NCBI GenBank assembly: GCA_023356605.1
Contig: JAKQYE010000032.1
Location: 3,385 to 36,601 of the forward strand
Direction of reading: 5' to 3'
DNA: 33,217 bases
Source of the DNA: Trichodesmium sp. MAG_R02
GTDB taxonomy: Bacteria > Cyanobacteriota > Cyanobacteriia > Cyanobacteriales > Microcoleaceae
This document shows, piece by piece, positions 1 to 9,187 of the stretch. Every line of letters starts with the position of its first letter. Positions within the stretch are counted from its first letter, which is position 1. The position numbers and the translations under genes are program-made. The notes under the pieces were generated by a model. It was not told the origin of the DNA, did not search any database, and saw only the letters and a list, made by a program, of their open reading frames with translations.

Positions 1-990
1 ATAAACCTTGAAAGACTTTTTCTTTTCTGCTTGGTCAGCAAATAAACAGTGAGAAATAGTTATAAAATCAAAAAAATCTTGTGGCAAAACTTTCAACTGT
101 TCGTTGTATGTAAAAATATCCGCTGTATCAAATCGAAAATATAAATTTGTAGGCATTATTTGTTGTTCTATATATTGCCTCCAAAACTGAAGACCTCTAT
201 ATTGAAACTGAGCTTGTTTTTCCAGAGAATAATAACAAATGTGCATGGGAGGAGCCGCAAAAAAGCTACTACTACTTTGTAGAAATAAAGCTAGTCCATA
301 AGCAACTGTTCCTGGACCAGCAGCAATATCTAATATGTTAATTTTTGTTGGTAATAATCCACTTTTGTAGACAAAATACCACGCTAAATAATTGCAATAA
401 ACATTATCTAAAAAGTATTTCATAAAATAAACATGAGGAGTTAAATTAAAACCATAATCAGGATCAGCGCCAAGCTTTAACTTTCCTATATCCCTGTTGG
501 CTTTTTCTAACTCTAGTCTTCGTTTTTTTTCAGGTATTCTTTCAAATTCAGATTCAATATACTTTGCCAAACTTGATTCAAAATCATCAAATATATGTTC
601 ACAAATTCCCGTACATTGTAATAAATTTTCATCTTTTTCAATTAACTGAAAACTCTTAATGACAAACTCAATAAATTTTGTATCTGGAGTCAATATATAG
701 TCATAAAGTCTCCTAATTAACGGCTCATTAAAATTAAGTTTTAATTCTAATTCATCTAATTTATCAACAGCTTTTATCAGATGTGTACTTAAATTGCTGA
801 TTTCTCTATCTTTATCATTTAAAGATTCTTGAAACTTCAGCTTATCTTGATATAACTTCTCTAAAGGAGATAATTTTACCCCCGAATTTTCAATAGCTTT
901 TAGTATTTGATTTGCCAGAGAATTATTTCCTTGTTTTAGGGCAAACCAAAATTTGAGAGAACGGCAAAAATTTGTGATTTTATTATTCAT
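1..990 (-). CDS. SAM-dependent methyltransferase-like protein, C-terminus cut by the window edge
   Basis: This frame is open from the ATG at 990 to base 1, 330 codons without a stop, so the C-terminus lies outside the window. Residues 1-170 are helical, charged and unrecognised. Residues 218-228 (NILDIAAGPGT) match the glycine-rich motif I of class I methyltransferases, which binds S-adenosylmethionine, and DFFDFITISHCLF near 305-317 fits the acidic strand of motif IV. The substrate cannot be told. It is encoded downstream of the radical SAM gene on the same strand, with a decayed copy of its own N-terminus in between, so the two may have been co-transcribed. The methyltransferase fold is well supported; the exact family is not. 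Confidence 0.7.
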   Translation of the reverse strand, partial: MNNKITNFCRSLKFWFALKQGNNSLANQILKAIENSGVKLSPLEKLYQDKLKFQESLNDKDREISNLSTHLIKAVDKLDELELKLNFNEPLIRRLYDYILTPDTKFIEFVIKSFQLIEKDENLLQCTGICEHIFDDFESSLAKYIESEFERIPEKKRRLELEKANRDIGKLKLGADPDYGFNLTPHVYFMKYFLDNVYCNYLAWYFVYKSGLLPTKINILDIAAGPGTVAYGLALFLQSSSSFFAAPPMHICYYSLEKQAQFQYRGLQFWRQYIEQQIMPTNLYFRFDTADIFTYNEQLKVLPQDFFDFITISHCLFADQAEKKKSFKVY

Positions 991-1119
991 TAGTAAATAT
1001 TCTCTAAAATTATTTTATTTCTGAATCACTTAGTATCTGTATTAACTTCTCTGAAAAATGTTGATACTTTTTATGTTGATTAAATTACTAATTTTTTGAC
1101 CTTTGTAATTTCCAGATTC

Positions 1120-1241
1120 CGGAAAGTTCAGTAGAATTTTTAATTGTTTTTAGTATTTGATTTGCCAGAGAACTATTCCCTTGTTTCCAGATAAAGTAGA
1201 AACTTATAAATTCCCCAGAAATTTGTGACTTAATCATTCAT
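1120..1241 (-). pseudogene. N-terminal remnant of a second copy of the methyltransferase-like gene
   Basis: Read on the minus strand from the ATG at 1241, this stretch matches the first 40 or so codons of the gene starting at 990. Both copies share the blocks TAGTATTTGATTTGCCAGAG and ATTTGTGA. The copy has a stop at codon 4 and a frameshift; the second part reads as SLANQILKTIKNS against SLANQILKAIENS in the intact gene. The homology ends near 1120, after which the intact gene's own upstream region begins. It overlaps the end of the radical SAM gene by 8 bases. The simplest reading is a tandem duplication followed by loss of most of one copy. Confidence 0.75.
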
Positions 1242-2154
1242 AAGTAAATCCTGCTTGACCTTCCTTAACTTCTACATCACTGAGTATTTCTACCAACTTA
1301 CCTTTGAATTGTTGATAATTTTGAGCTTGGTTACTATACCACCATTCGTACTTTTTTTTCATATCTATAGCTGCATCACGAGTGCTAGCTACTAGGGATC
1401 GCTTATGACTAGCATGAAAATCCTGAATCACTACTCTATCGACAAAATTTAGTTGTCTAATAAAATTTTCTTGTTCTTCTGGTAAAGTCGGCAGTAAAGG
1501 AGTAATAGTAATAGAAAGTTTAGGTAAATAACCTGTTAAATCATTAATTTTAGTTTTGATTTTTTTCATAGCATTAAGTCTAGCTCTAATACTAGGTGTT
1601 TGAGGTTCAAAATCCTTTCTTACTACCTCACTACCCGTCGGAATACTCATATTAACTCTGAGATTTTTAAACCGTTGCAAAATATCAATATCTCTCGTTA
1701 TCATAGGACTACGAGTTTGGATAACTAAAATTGGTCGATATTCCAACATTACTTCTAATAATCTCCGAGTTAATTGAGTTTTAGACTCTATCGGTTGATA
1801 AGGATCTGTGACACTACTCATATAAATACTAGGTAATTTATCATAATTTTTCTTCTGCCATCTCATCAACTCTTCCTCTAAAACTTCCGCAGCATTTTCT
1901 TTAATCAAAACCCATTTTCCCCACTCATCTCGCTTTTTTTCATTAGGACTAAAAGCAGCAGCATAACAATAGGTACAACCATATTGACAACCTCGATAAG
2001 GATTCAAAGTAAAGTCATAAGCTTTAATAAAACCAGTAGCTTTATTTAATATTGATTTGGCATTTTGTCCGTAAACATCAGCACTGCCAAATTTTTCACT
2101 AACCACTAATAACTGACTAGTATTTACTGTGTACTCTTCGTCTTTGAATTCCAT
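1234..2154 (-). CDS. Radical SAM protein, SPL/PA0069-like family
   Basis: This is a 306-residue protein with the sequence NPYRGCQYGCTYCYA, placing Cys56, Cys60 and Cys63 in the CxxxCxxC motif that holds the radical-SAM iron-sulfur cluster. The NPYRGC lead-in and the following MSSVTDPYQPIE segment are typical of the COG1533 group (spore photoproduct lyase-like, PA0069-like proteins). Members cleave S-adenosylmethionine to start radical chemistry, but the substrate of this branch is not established, so a DNA-repair role should not be assumed. It is a normal-looking full-length gene. Upstream there is only a weak purine-rich site (AGAAGAT). It is the first gene of a possible two-gene unit with the methyltransferase-like gene downstream. 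Confidence 0.88.
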   Translation of the reverse strand: MEFKDEEYTVNTSQLLVVSEKFGSADVYGQNAKSILNKATGFIKAYDFTLNPYRGCQYGCTYCYAAAFSPNEKKRDEWGKWVLIKENAAEVLEEELMRWQKKNYDKLPSIYMSSVTDPYQPIESKTQLTRRLLEVMLEYRPILVIQTRSPMITRDIDILQRFKNLRVNMSIPTGSEVVRKDFEPQTPSIRARLNAMKKIKTKINDLTGYLPKLSITITPLLPTLPEEQENFIRQLNFVDRVVIQDFHASHKRSLVASTRDAAIDMKKKYEWWYSNQAQNYQQFKGKLVEILSDVEVKEGQAGFTYE

Positions 2155-2669
2155 TTTAATCTTCTAAATAAACTGACAAATTAATGAAGGTTTTTTCATA
2201 CTGGAGACTGAAGGTGGTAATAGTTAATAAAATGTCCAGTTAGACTATTTCTTATTAAGATTTACTACATATCGGGAATCATTGTTATAAGGTAAGCATT
2301 CAGCTATTAGCTATTAATTCATTGCCTGTAGAGCCAGAATTAGTATTGAGAGATTTAAGAAGAATTAAAAATATTGGAAAAAAACTGGGAACTGATAACT
2401 GATAACTGATAACTAATAAGCGGCAATATCCACCTTTATTTCCTAATTTAGTTTTTTGACCTCATTCTATTTGTAAAATTATTTTATAAAATTGGTATCA
2501 TATATAAATTATTTTGTATCACAGCTAGGGAGATGGTATAAGCTAAAGAAGTTCAGTTGGCTATCTAATCTATCAAATTTTAGCCAAAATATTATTAACC
2601 ATTAAAACTAGCCTAATCAAAGATAATTATTAAAGTTGTTTATTCGTCAAAGATGAGGACATAAATATT
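2155..2669. other. Gene-free stretch with a short heptamer repeat
   Basis: This divergent intergenic region separates the radical SAM gene (minus) and the cNMP-binding gene (plus). It contains the ACTGATA tandem repeat at 2391-2418. A short plus-strand frame around 2290-2405 shows no start site or recognisable family. No convincing promoter could be singled out in the AT-rich background. Confidence 0.5.
2391..2418. repeat. Short tandem heptamer repeat, (ACTGATA)n
   Basis: The heptamer ACTGATA occurs about four times in a row, the last unit imperfect. A shorter run of the same unit is at about 19939-19957 (CTGATAACTGATAACTGG). Short tandemly repeated heptamers are common in filamentous cyanobacterial intergenic DNA. 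Confidence 0.8.
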
Positions 2670-3143
2670 ATGCTTACAAGTGTAGAACGTCTTTTATTTA
2701 TTAGAGCTGTGCCAATCTTTAAAGAATTAAGAGATGATTTTCTAGTACGTTTAGCTTCTGTTATGAACGAGCTATCTTTCCCTACTAACCATACTATTTT
2801 TACAGAGGGGAAAGAGGGAAGGTCTCTATATATAGTAGTATCTGGTAGAGTTAGAGTCCATCTGGAAAACCGTGATTTAGCAAACTTAGAACAAGGAGCT
2901 TGTTTTGGTGAAATGTCCTTGTTTGATGCTGAACCTCGTTCTGCTTCTGTGACTACTTTAGAAAGTTGTGAGTGTTTGATGTTAACTCAAATACAACTTT
3001 ATGATGCAATTGATGAAACACCAGAAATTGCAATTAATATTATTCGTCTATTATCTCGTCGTATTCGTGAGCTTAATCACAAACTTAATGCTAGGGAAAT
3101 TAGTATTTCTTCCGATAGTAGTAGAATGCCTGAACTGCGTTAA
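2670..3143 (+). CDS. Stand-alone cyclic-nucleotide-binding domain protein
   Basis: This 157-residue protein is almost entirely one CRP-type cyclic-nucleotide-binding domain. The beta-roll spans roughly residues 15-115, and the phosphate-binding cassette reads GEMSLFDAEPRSAS, with Gly80, Glu81 and Arg90 in the positions that contact the cyclic nucleotide ribose and phosphate. A C-terminal helix (about 117-140) follows, but no helix-turn-helix or enzyme domain, so it is not a CRP-like transcription factor. It probably senses cAMP or cGMP and acts through a partner protein. The start is the first ATG of the frame; the ribosome site is weak (GATGAGGAC about 12 bases upstream). It is transcribed alone. 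Confidence 0.85.
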   Translation: MLTSVERLLFIRAVPIFKELRDDFLVRLASVMNELSFPTNHTIFTEGKEGRSLYIVVSGRVRVHLENRDLANLEQGACFGEMSLFDAEPRSASVTTLESCECLMLTQIQLYDAIDETPEIAINIIRLLSRRIRELNHKLNAREISISSDSSRMPELR

Positions 3144-3397
3144 ACATATGGAAAAATATTTAGCAAATTAGTTTTACTCCAAATCAAATGAATACTATTT
3201 AATTTAGGTATGAATTGTAATAGGGAACAAAATACCAAATTCTTCAAATGTGATTTTTCAGCTTTTCGGAAAATGAGATAGTCTTTATAACTAAAGGAGG
3301 ACAGTTCTAAAATAGTTAAGTGTAAAGGATATTAAAAATATTCCCTATTAACCTACTACTGAATCATGATTTATTTACTTTTACAGTAAAAAAAATG

Positions 3398-3733
3398 TCA
3401 CTGTAGTAGATGAAAAATAAATGGATAACGATAAGGTTTATTAGGGTTACTTATTATATTAAGAACAGCAATAATTGGCATAATAAAACTCACAATCCAC
3501 AACAAAAGTAACAAGGGAATCCCAATCACTAGCCAAATTAATAGACTAAATATAAAAGCATAAATATAAATGTTAATATGAAAATTGAGAGATTATTTAG
3601 CATTATCCTTAACAACAGAATCATCAATTATAAGTAAAATAGCTATTGGTATACCAACGGAAACAATAGTTGCACTAAAGAAAATCGCTCCATGACATAA
3701 AGCTGAGAGAATTTTTCTTTTATCAGTATCCAT
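3398..3733 (-). pseudogene. DUF4870-family small membrane protein with one in-frame stop
   Basis: The start is the ATG at 3733, preceded 8 bases upstream by a textbook AGGAGG; a longer in-frame start at 3775 has no such site. The reading begins MDTDKRKILSALCHGAIFFS and contains a hydrophobic segment, then meets a TAA at 3593-3595. Beyond it the same frame continues for 64 codons to a TGA at 3398, reading SLNFHINIYIYAF, a long hydrophobic segment, then SNPNKPYRYPFIFHLL. This is the usual DUF4870 layout, and the stop replaces the Glu of the conserved KEALNF motif. No frameshift is needed. It is either a very recent pseudogene or a sequencing difference. The family is a small integral membrane protein of unknown function. 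Confidence 0.8.
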
Positions 3734-3884
3734 TAAATTTTCCTCCTGATTCAAATAAATATCTGTATTTCTCACTTAAATGGCAAGAAGTGTAGGTCGA
3801 TAATTGAGTGGTTTTTAAATTTAGCTATTAGGTCTAATTATAGCTCTGTTATTTGTTTTATTTTATGGCAGGAAATAATTTTAA

Positions 3885-4290
3885 TAATAAATTAAGTTCC
3901 TTGTCCTATTATAGGAGTACAATCTAATCTACTTTGATATTTTTCAACAATAATTTGATGACTCATAGATAATCCTAGACCAGTACTACTACTAATAGTT
4001 TTAGTGGTAAAGAATGGGTAAAATCTTTTGTTACAAACTGTTTCTGTAACACCCATATCATTATCAGAAATTATAATTCTAACTTATTGAGATGATATAA
4101 CTTTTATGCCAATTGTTATACTAAGTAAATTTTCCTGAGTATCTGAATTTGGATTTATTCCAAGATAATTGAATTTTTTACTTTGCTTTTGTGCTAAAGC
4201 GTCAATAGCATTTATAAAATGTCTCATTTCCCCTCACTTAACAAGACCAATATCATCAACCCTAATAATTTCTAGTTGCAAGAATCCTCA
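3885..4290 (-). pseudogene. Remnant of a histidine kinase ATPase domain
   Basis: On the minus strand the sequence reads HFINAIDAL (the N box that binds ATP-Mg) near 4199-4227, then SDNDMGV (degenerate G1 box, normally DNGxG), YPFFTTK (F box) and STGLGLS (G2 box), ending in IIGQGT followed by a stop where the family has GTEF. In-frame stops occur at several points, including inside GT*FII and between the N and G1 boxes. The sensor and dimerisation regions are missing. The order and spacing of the motifs make the identification firm. There is no response regulator next to it. Confidence 0.8.
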
Positions 4291-4723
4291 AGCCCAATAA
4301 CCCACCTATTCTATTGTATATTTATCAAGAATTGCTCTTAAATTTTTTGTTGCTGGTCCAATTTTCTTGTGCTTCAATCAATGAACCTGAGAGTATCTGT
4401 AGCCATACTAATTAAGGTTTCCAAATATAAAAATGTCCGTAAAAAATAAAATTTTCTGTAACCAAAATATTTGATAAAAATTTCATACAGCTTGTCTTGT
4501 AAACAAATATAGAACTATCATATTTAAAAAAATTAAGTATTGATTTTCATTAAGTTAATAATTTTCCTATTGCTAAAGTATTTATTCTATTGATAATGTC
4601 GAATATTTGTTAATCTAGTAATTTTTAACATAGATCGTATCACAATGATAAATATATTAAACTCAGCCTAAATAAATATATAGTATGATGAATTATTACA
4701 GATTCTAGAAATTAGGTTCACTT
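4291..4723. other. AT-rich gene-free stretch upstream of prfC
   Basis: The first part, up to about 4400, may be further decayed histidine-kinase sequence with several stops. The remainder is very AT-rich and contains no repeat or structure that could be recognised. The prfC promoter must lie here but cannot be chosen with confidence. Confidence 0.4.
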
Positions 4724-6352
4724 ATGTCCATTGAAATTGAAGCGGAATTGCAAACAGCAGTAGATAAACGGCGCAATTTTGCAATTATTTCCCACCCTGA
4801 TGCTGGTAAAACCACCCTGACAGAAAAACTATTATTGTATGGAGGTGCTATTCAAGAAGCTGGTGCAGTAAAAGCTAAAAGAGCACAACGTCATGCCACC
4901 TCAGACTGGATGGCAATGGAACAACAAAGAGGTATTTCTATAACTTCCACAGTTCTACAATTTGACTATCAAAACTGTCAAATAAACCTCCTAGATACTC
5001 CTGGACACCAAGATTTTAGCGAAGATACATATAGAACATTAGCTGCAGCAGATAATGCTGTAATGTTAGAGGATAGTGCTAAAGGTTTAGAACCTCAAAC
5101 TCGTAAATTATTTGAGGTTTGCAAGATGCGAAAACTACCCATTTTTACCTTTGTTAATAAAATGGATAGACCAGGACGAGAACCTTTAGAACTCTTGGAT
5201 GAAATTGAGCAAGAATTAGGCTTAAAAACATATCCTGTAAATTGGCCCATAGGTATGGGGGATGACTTCAAAGGAGTATTTGATCGAAGAAAACAACAAA
5301 TTCACCTATTTGAGCGGAGTATTCATGGCACGAAAGCAGCAGTAAATACAGTAATAAATTTAGGCGACCCTCAGATAGAAAAACTATTGGAGCAAGACCT
5401 TTATTACCAACTAAAAGAAGATTTAGAATTGTTAGACGAATTAGGTTCAGCTTTAGATTTAGAACAAATACATAAAGGAGAAATGACTCCTGTATTTTTT
5501 GGTAGTGCAATGACTAATTTTGGGGTGCAATTATTTTTGGATGCTTTCTTAGAATATGCTCTTAAACCAGGTACTCATAAAAGTACAGTTGGGGAAATTT
5601 CTCCTACTTATCCAAACTTCACTGGATTTGTGTTTAAATTGCAAGCTAATATGGACCCAAAACATCGAGATAGAGTTGCATTTATTAGAGTTTGCACAGG
5701 AAAATTTGAAAAAGATATGACAGTTAGTCATGCTAGAACAGGCAAAACAGTGCGATTATCTCGTCCCCAAAAGTTATTTGCTCAAGACAGGGCATCTATC
5801 GAAAATGCCTATCCTGGTGACATAATTGGTTTAAATAATCCTGGAGTATTTGCCATAGGAGATACTATTTATAATGGTAAAAAATTAGAGTATGAAGGTA
5901 TTCCTTGTTTTTCACCAGAAATTTTTGCTTATTTAAGGAATCCTAATCCTTCTAAATTTAAGCAATTTCGTAAAGGAGTTAATGAATTACGAGAAGAAGG
6001 TGCAGTGCAAATTATGTACTCAGCAGATGAAGCAAAAAGAGACCCTATTCTGGCTGCTGTCGGACAGCTACAATTAGAGGTGGTTCAGTTTAGAATGCAA
6101 AATGAATATGGAGTGGAAACTAGAGTAGAAATGTTACCTTTTAGTGTGGCTCGTTGGGTAGATGGTGGTTGGGAAATACTGAAAAAAGTGGGTAGGTTAT
6201 TTAATACTGTGGCGGTAAAAGATAGTTGGGGACGACCTATTTTGCTCTTTAAAAATGAGTGGAATTGTCAACAGGTAGAATCTGAGCATCCAGACTTAAA
6301 ATTAAATACTACTGCACCTGTTGTTTCTGGTCAAGAACCAGAATCTTTGTAA
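4724..6352 (+). CDS. prfC: Peptide chain release factor 3 (RF3)
   Basis: RF3 is the GTPase that removes RF1 or RF2 from the ribosome after peptide release. The 542 residues match the family's usual length. The GTPase motifs are all present: HPDAGKTT (G1, Lys29), the GISITST switch region, DTPGHQDF (G3) and NKMDR (G4). The domain order is GTPase, then a beta-barrel domain II and a C-terminal domain containing [11 protein letters not shown] and [12 protein letters not shown], as in RF3 rather than EF-G. The ATG at 4724 agrees with the normal N-terminus (short leader, then the [12 protein letters not shown] block) and has a modest AGG upstream. It is a single-gene unit with no clear terminator immediately downstream. 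Confidence 0.97.
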   Translation: MSIEIEAELQTAVDKRRNFAIISHPDAGKTTLTEKLLLYGGAIQEAGAVKAKRAQRHATSDWMAMEQQRGISITSTVLQFDYQNCQINLLDTPGHQDFSEDTYRTLAAADNAVMLEDSAKGLEPQTRKLFEVCKMRKLPIFTFVNKMDRPGREPLELLDEIEQELGLKTYPVNWPIGMGDDFKGVFDRRKQQIHLFERSIHGTKAAVNTVINLGDPQIEKLLEQDLYYQLKEDLELLDELGSALDLEQIHKGEMTPVFFGSAMTNFGVQLFLDAFLEYALKPGTHKSTVGEISPTYPNFTGFVFKLQANMDPKHRDRVAFIRVCTGKFEKDMTVSHARTGKTVRLSRPQKLFAQDRASIENAYPGDIIGLNNPGVFAIGDTIYNGKKLEYEGIPCFSPEIFAYLRNPNPSKFKQFRKGVNELREEGAVQIMYSADEAKRDPILAAVGQLQLEVVQFRMQNEYGVETRVEMLPFSVARWVDGGWEILKKVGRLFNTVAVKDSWGRPILLFKNEWNCQQVESEHPDLKLNTTAPVVSGQEPESL

Positions 6353-6582
6353 GAGTAAGTACAATTTAAACCTTTAAAAAAAAAAGGCATAAATAAGAAG
6401 ATAGGATTGAATATTAATACCTTTGTTTCATCCTTACTTCTTCAAGTAAAGTGAGTTATACCATTTCTCGAAAACTTTTTTACATTTTTGCGGAGCAGGG
6501 AACCGACCCCTAACCCGTGGAAGAGGGGATAGGGAATGGGGGAGTGGTAGGTAGGGGGGTTGGATGCAACGTCCGTAAAACA

Positions 6583-6687
6583 TACAGCGCTTTTCAAATT
6601 GATGAACTACATCGCCATAATCAAAACCTTGTAGGGACGTTGCATGCAACGTCCTTACTGTGGTCTACCGACATGAAAACTGCTGAT
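6583..6687. repeat. TACAGCG-ended palindromic MITE, copy 1
   Basis: A repeat of about 105 bp with ends TACAGCGCTTTTCA and TGAAAACTGCTGATA and a central perfect palindrome, GGACGTTGCATGCAACGTCC, at 6634-6653. Related copies lie at 14867-14972 and, inverted, at 16553-16659; a half copy is at 27575-27609. The two flanking arms (AACCTTGTAGG before the palindrome, TGGTCTACCGACATG after) are recognisable in all full copies. It contains no gene and is most simply a small non-autonomous element. It directly adjoins the IS630 element on its right. Confidence 0.8.
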
Positions 6688-6696
6688 AAGAATAAT

Positions 6697-7655
6697 TATA
6701 GTCGTTTTAATTAAGATTGAAACAAAAATTGAGTATAATAAAATCAAGTCAACTAGAAACTATTTTGAACTATGCCTGACAGTTTAGACTTCAGACAAAA
6801 AGTAATAAACTTTGTAGAAAATGGCGGTACAATTACCAAAGCAGCTCATACATTTGGGATAGGAATAGCTTCGATATATAGATGGTTATCTCGCCCAAAA
6901 TTGTCAGCAACTAAGGTAAAAAGTCGTCAAAGAAAATTAGATTGGAAAGAATTAGAAAAAGATGTAAAACAAAATCCAGAGTCGAGGGTTGTCAGACAGA
7001 GCTAAAAAATTTGGAGTTAATCAACCAGCTATATTTTATGCTTTAAAAAAAATGAATTTTCCTTGAAAAAAGAAACAACTTCGTTATAGAGAAAGAAATA
7101 GAGAAGAAAGGATAAAATATTATCAGCTTTCTCTCAAAATTTGATCAAAGAATTTGGAAGCAAAAGCCTTGTATTTATTGATGAATCAGGATTTGAAGAT
7201 AATCAAGACTGTATTTATGCCTGGTCAAAAAAAGGGAAAAAAGTTTATGGTGAGCAAGAGGGAAAACGAGGTAAAAGAGAAAATTTAGTAGCCGGGAGAA
7301 GAAAAAAGGAAAAAGATTTAATAGGGCCAATTATATTCAAAGGAAGTCTAAATGCCGTGGGATTTGAACAATGGTATGATCAACATTTATTACCATCATT
7401 AAAAATTCCCAGTGTACTGCTGCATGGATAATTCACCAATTAAACACGAAAAAACGTTATTAGAGAATTAGTAGAAGCAGGGGGTCACCAATTAATATTT
7501 TTGCCAAAATACTCTCCTGATTTAAATGACATAGAACATGATTTTAGTGCATTAATAAAGAGCTAGAATGTATTCACCTATCAATACATCTATTGATGCA
7601 ATTATTCGTAATTATTGTGCCAGATAGTGTCTCATTTTTATCTGAAATAACTATA
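6697..7655 (+). mobile_element. IS630-family insertion sequence, inactive
   Basis: The element is about 959 bp. The left end reads TATAGTCGTTTTAATTAAGA at 6697. Read inward on the opposite strand, the right end starts TATAGTTATTTCAGATAAAA at 7655. These imperfect inverted repeats run for about 28 bases and begin with TA, as expected for IS630/Tc1-mariner elements, which duplicate a TA target. Between them is one transposase gene broken by stops and frameshifts. The same termini bound the 91-93 bp MITEs found elsewhere in the window, so this is a relative of the element that mobilised them. Confidence 0.85.
6772..7560 (+). pseudogene. IS630-family transposase, broken
   Basis: The N-terminus (MPDSLDFRQKVINFVENGGT and onward) is a helix-turn-helix DNA-binding domain of the IS630 type, including GIGIASIYRWLSR. 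The frame shifts near 7000, where SRVVRQS should read as SRLSDRAKKFGV. The catalytic half carries the first Asp in FIDESGF (near 7180), the second in MDNSPI (7424-7441, in another frame after VLLHG), and Glu in DIEHDF (near 7530-7545). A further stop interrupts the middle and another cuts ALIKS at the end. The DDE residues are recognisable but spread over several frames, so no active enzyme can be made. Confidence 0.9.
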
Positions 7656-7732
7656 ACACATGTGTGGGGTGCTAATTATCAAAAAGGTTATTGGTCTAAT
7701 CTATCAATTACTTAATAATTGGAGTGTCACCA

Positions 7733-8464
7733 AAGTAGAGAATTATTTTTGGTAATTTGCCTGAAATACTGTCAGAGATTAAAGCCTTTTGCATGACAAT
7801 ATTAACTACATAATTATTAGGATTAATCTTAATTAATACCATCACTTTTACTTAGTCTGAACTACTATGTGATAATCGAAAATATCCTGAATGACAAATA
7901 GGATTACAGACATTTTTTATTATTGCTATTGCATTCTTTTTTGAGTTCTAAACTTTACCCTAAACATTCAATTATAAAGTAAAAAAAATATATTGACAAG
8001 TGAAATTTCAATTGATTATAGGAGAGATTGACTAAAGATACTCAGATGAAAGTGGATTTTATTTCCAACTAAATATACCATAAAGATAGCAGAAAAAAAG
8101 TAGAGAATTATTTTTGGTAATTTGCCTGAAATACTGTCAGAGATTAAAGCTTTTTGCATGACAATATTAACTACATAATTATTAGGATTAATCTTAATTA
8201 ATACCATCACTTTTGCTTAGTCTGAACTACTATGTGATAATCGAAAATATCCTGAATGACAAATAGGATTACAGACATTTTTTATTATTGCTATTGCATA
8301 CTTTTTTGAGTTCTAAACTTTACCCTAAATATTCAATTATAAAGTAAAAAAAATATATTGACAAGTGAAGTTTCAATTGATTATAGGAGAGATTGACTAA
8401 AGATAATCAGATGAAAGTCGATTTTATTTCCAACTAAATATACCATAAAGATAGCAGAAAAAAA
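7733..8464. repeat. Direct tandem duplication of a 365-bp unit
   Basis: Copy one runs from about 7735 to 8099 and copy two from about 8100 to 8464, back to back with only a few single-base differences, so the duplication is recent. On the minus strand each unit contains TTGTCA and TATAAT separated by 17 bases (plus-strand 7971-7999 in copy one), a good sigma-70-type promoter match, followed about 180 bases on by a short frame starting MVLIKINPNNYVVNIVMQKA. That frame ends soon after in each copy, differently, and matches no family that I recognise. On the plus strand TTGACA also occurs at 7993. The function of the unit is unknown. Confidence 0.9.
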
Positions 8465-8507
8465 TTGGAAATAGTAAGGATAAAAAGTGACTAAAGTAAA
8501 ATAATTA

Positions 8508-8887
8508 ATATCTGGGGATTAAGCCATTATAAAAATTAATTATCTTATCAAATACAGTAAGGAGTAATTGATAGTCAAATAGTCATAAACTTGTTAGAGA
8601 AATTTAGTAAGAGTTTATCAATACCGACAGTAGTAGTTATGGAGCAAGATCCAATTAATACTACAGATAAAATGATTGAAAAACTAGAAGAGTGGAAACC
8701 GAAAACATGAAAAATATTTGGTTGCCTACCGAATCACTAAAGGAAAACTTAATTGAAATATTGTGGAAGTTGATCAAGTATGAGTGGATTGAAGTTAATG
8801 TCGATAAAAGTTGGAGTAGCTGAAAAAAAATATCTTAAAAAAGTGCTGGAAAATTTGGGAAAAGAGTATGTAATTAATTTTATGTAG
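8508..8887 (+). pseudogene. C-terminal part of a second, different IS630-family transposase
   Basis: In several frames the plus strand reads INLLEKFSKSLSIPTVVVM, then DPINTTDKMIEKLEEWK, then fragments corresponding to the IFWLPTYSPKLNLIE block, and finally KKYLKKVLENLGKEYVINF before a TAG at 8885. This is the end of the DDE domain of an IS630 subgroup distinct from the element at 6697. The second catalytic Asp lies where VVVMDNASIH is usual, but here the sequence is VVVMEQDPIN, so that Asp is lost too. The N-terminal half is missing; the 365-bp duplication lies in its place. Confidence 0.8.
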
Positions 8888-8900
8888 GTATTTATATCCC

Positions 8901-8914
8901 ACATTCCGCACTTC
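8901..8914 (-). repeat. IS end motif, GTGCGGAATGTGGG on the minus strand
   Basis: Directly after the second IS630 remnant lies CCCACATTCCGCAC, the likely right end of that element. The same motif on the plus strand, as a left end, occurs at 9136-9149 (TGCGGAATGTCGG), 11753-11766 (GTGCGGAATGTGGG) and 32034-32046; a minus-strand form is at 31859-31870. These solitary ends indicate several elements of the same type that have otherwise been lost. Confidence 0.65.
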
Positions 8915-9135
8915 TTAACATTAAATTGATAAGTTTTATTTATCTATCACCCCGAATTCTTTCCCTGAAAGCCTTATAGCTATGGGTATCAATTTTCACT
9001 TTCATAAAGAATTATAACTAATCTTCTCATAAAAAATTAGTTATTGATAAGATGTATTGATATTAAGTTCTAGAATGAAGGTTTCTCCTATAAGTCTATT
9101 TGAAAATGTAAATATATATAAAGATATATGAAGAT

Positions 9136-9149
9136 CTGCGGAATGTCGG
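9136..9149 (+). repeat. Solitary IS end motif upstream of the lyase gene
   Basis: TGCGGAATGTCGGTTATATA matches the inward reading of the IS630-type end at 8901-8914 with one mismatch. It lies about 40 bases upstream of the start of the heparinase-like gene. No other part of the element is visible here. Confidence 0.5.
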
Positions 9150-9187
9150 TTATATACAAATTAAGGACGTATTGATAATCATTAACA

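Noticed and set aside
5268-5731. Two minus-strand frames inside prfC
   Set aside because: They lie opposite a clearly functional RF3 gene, encode no recognisable protein and have no ribosome sites.
6434-6714. Overlapping frames on both strands after prfC
   Set aside because: They run through the palindromic MITE at 6583-6687 and into the IS630 left end; their sequence is explained by repeats.
8016-8210. 64-codon minus-strand frame within the tandem duplication
   Set aside because: It crosses the junction of the two repeat units, so its N- and C-terminal parts come from different copies; no family match.
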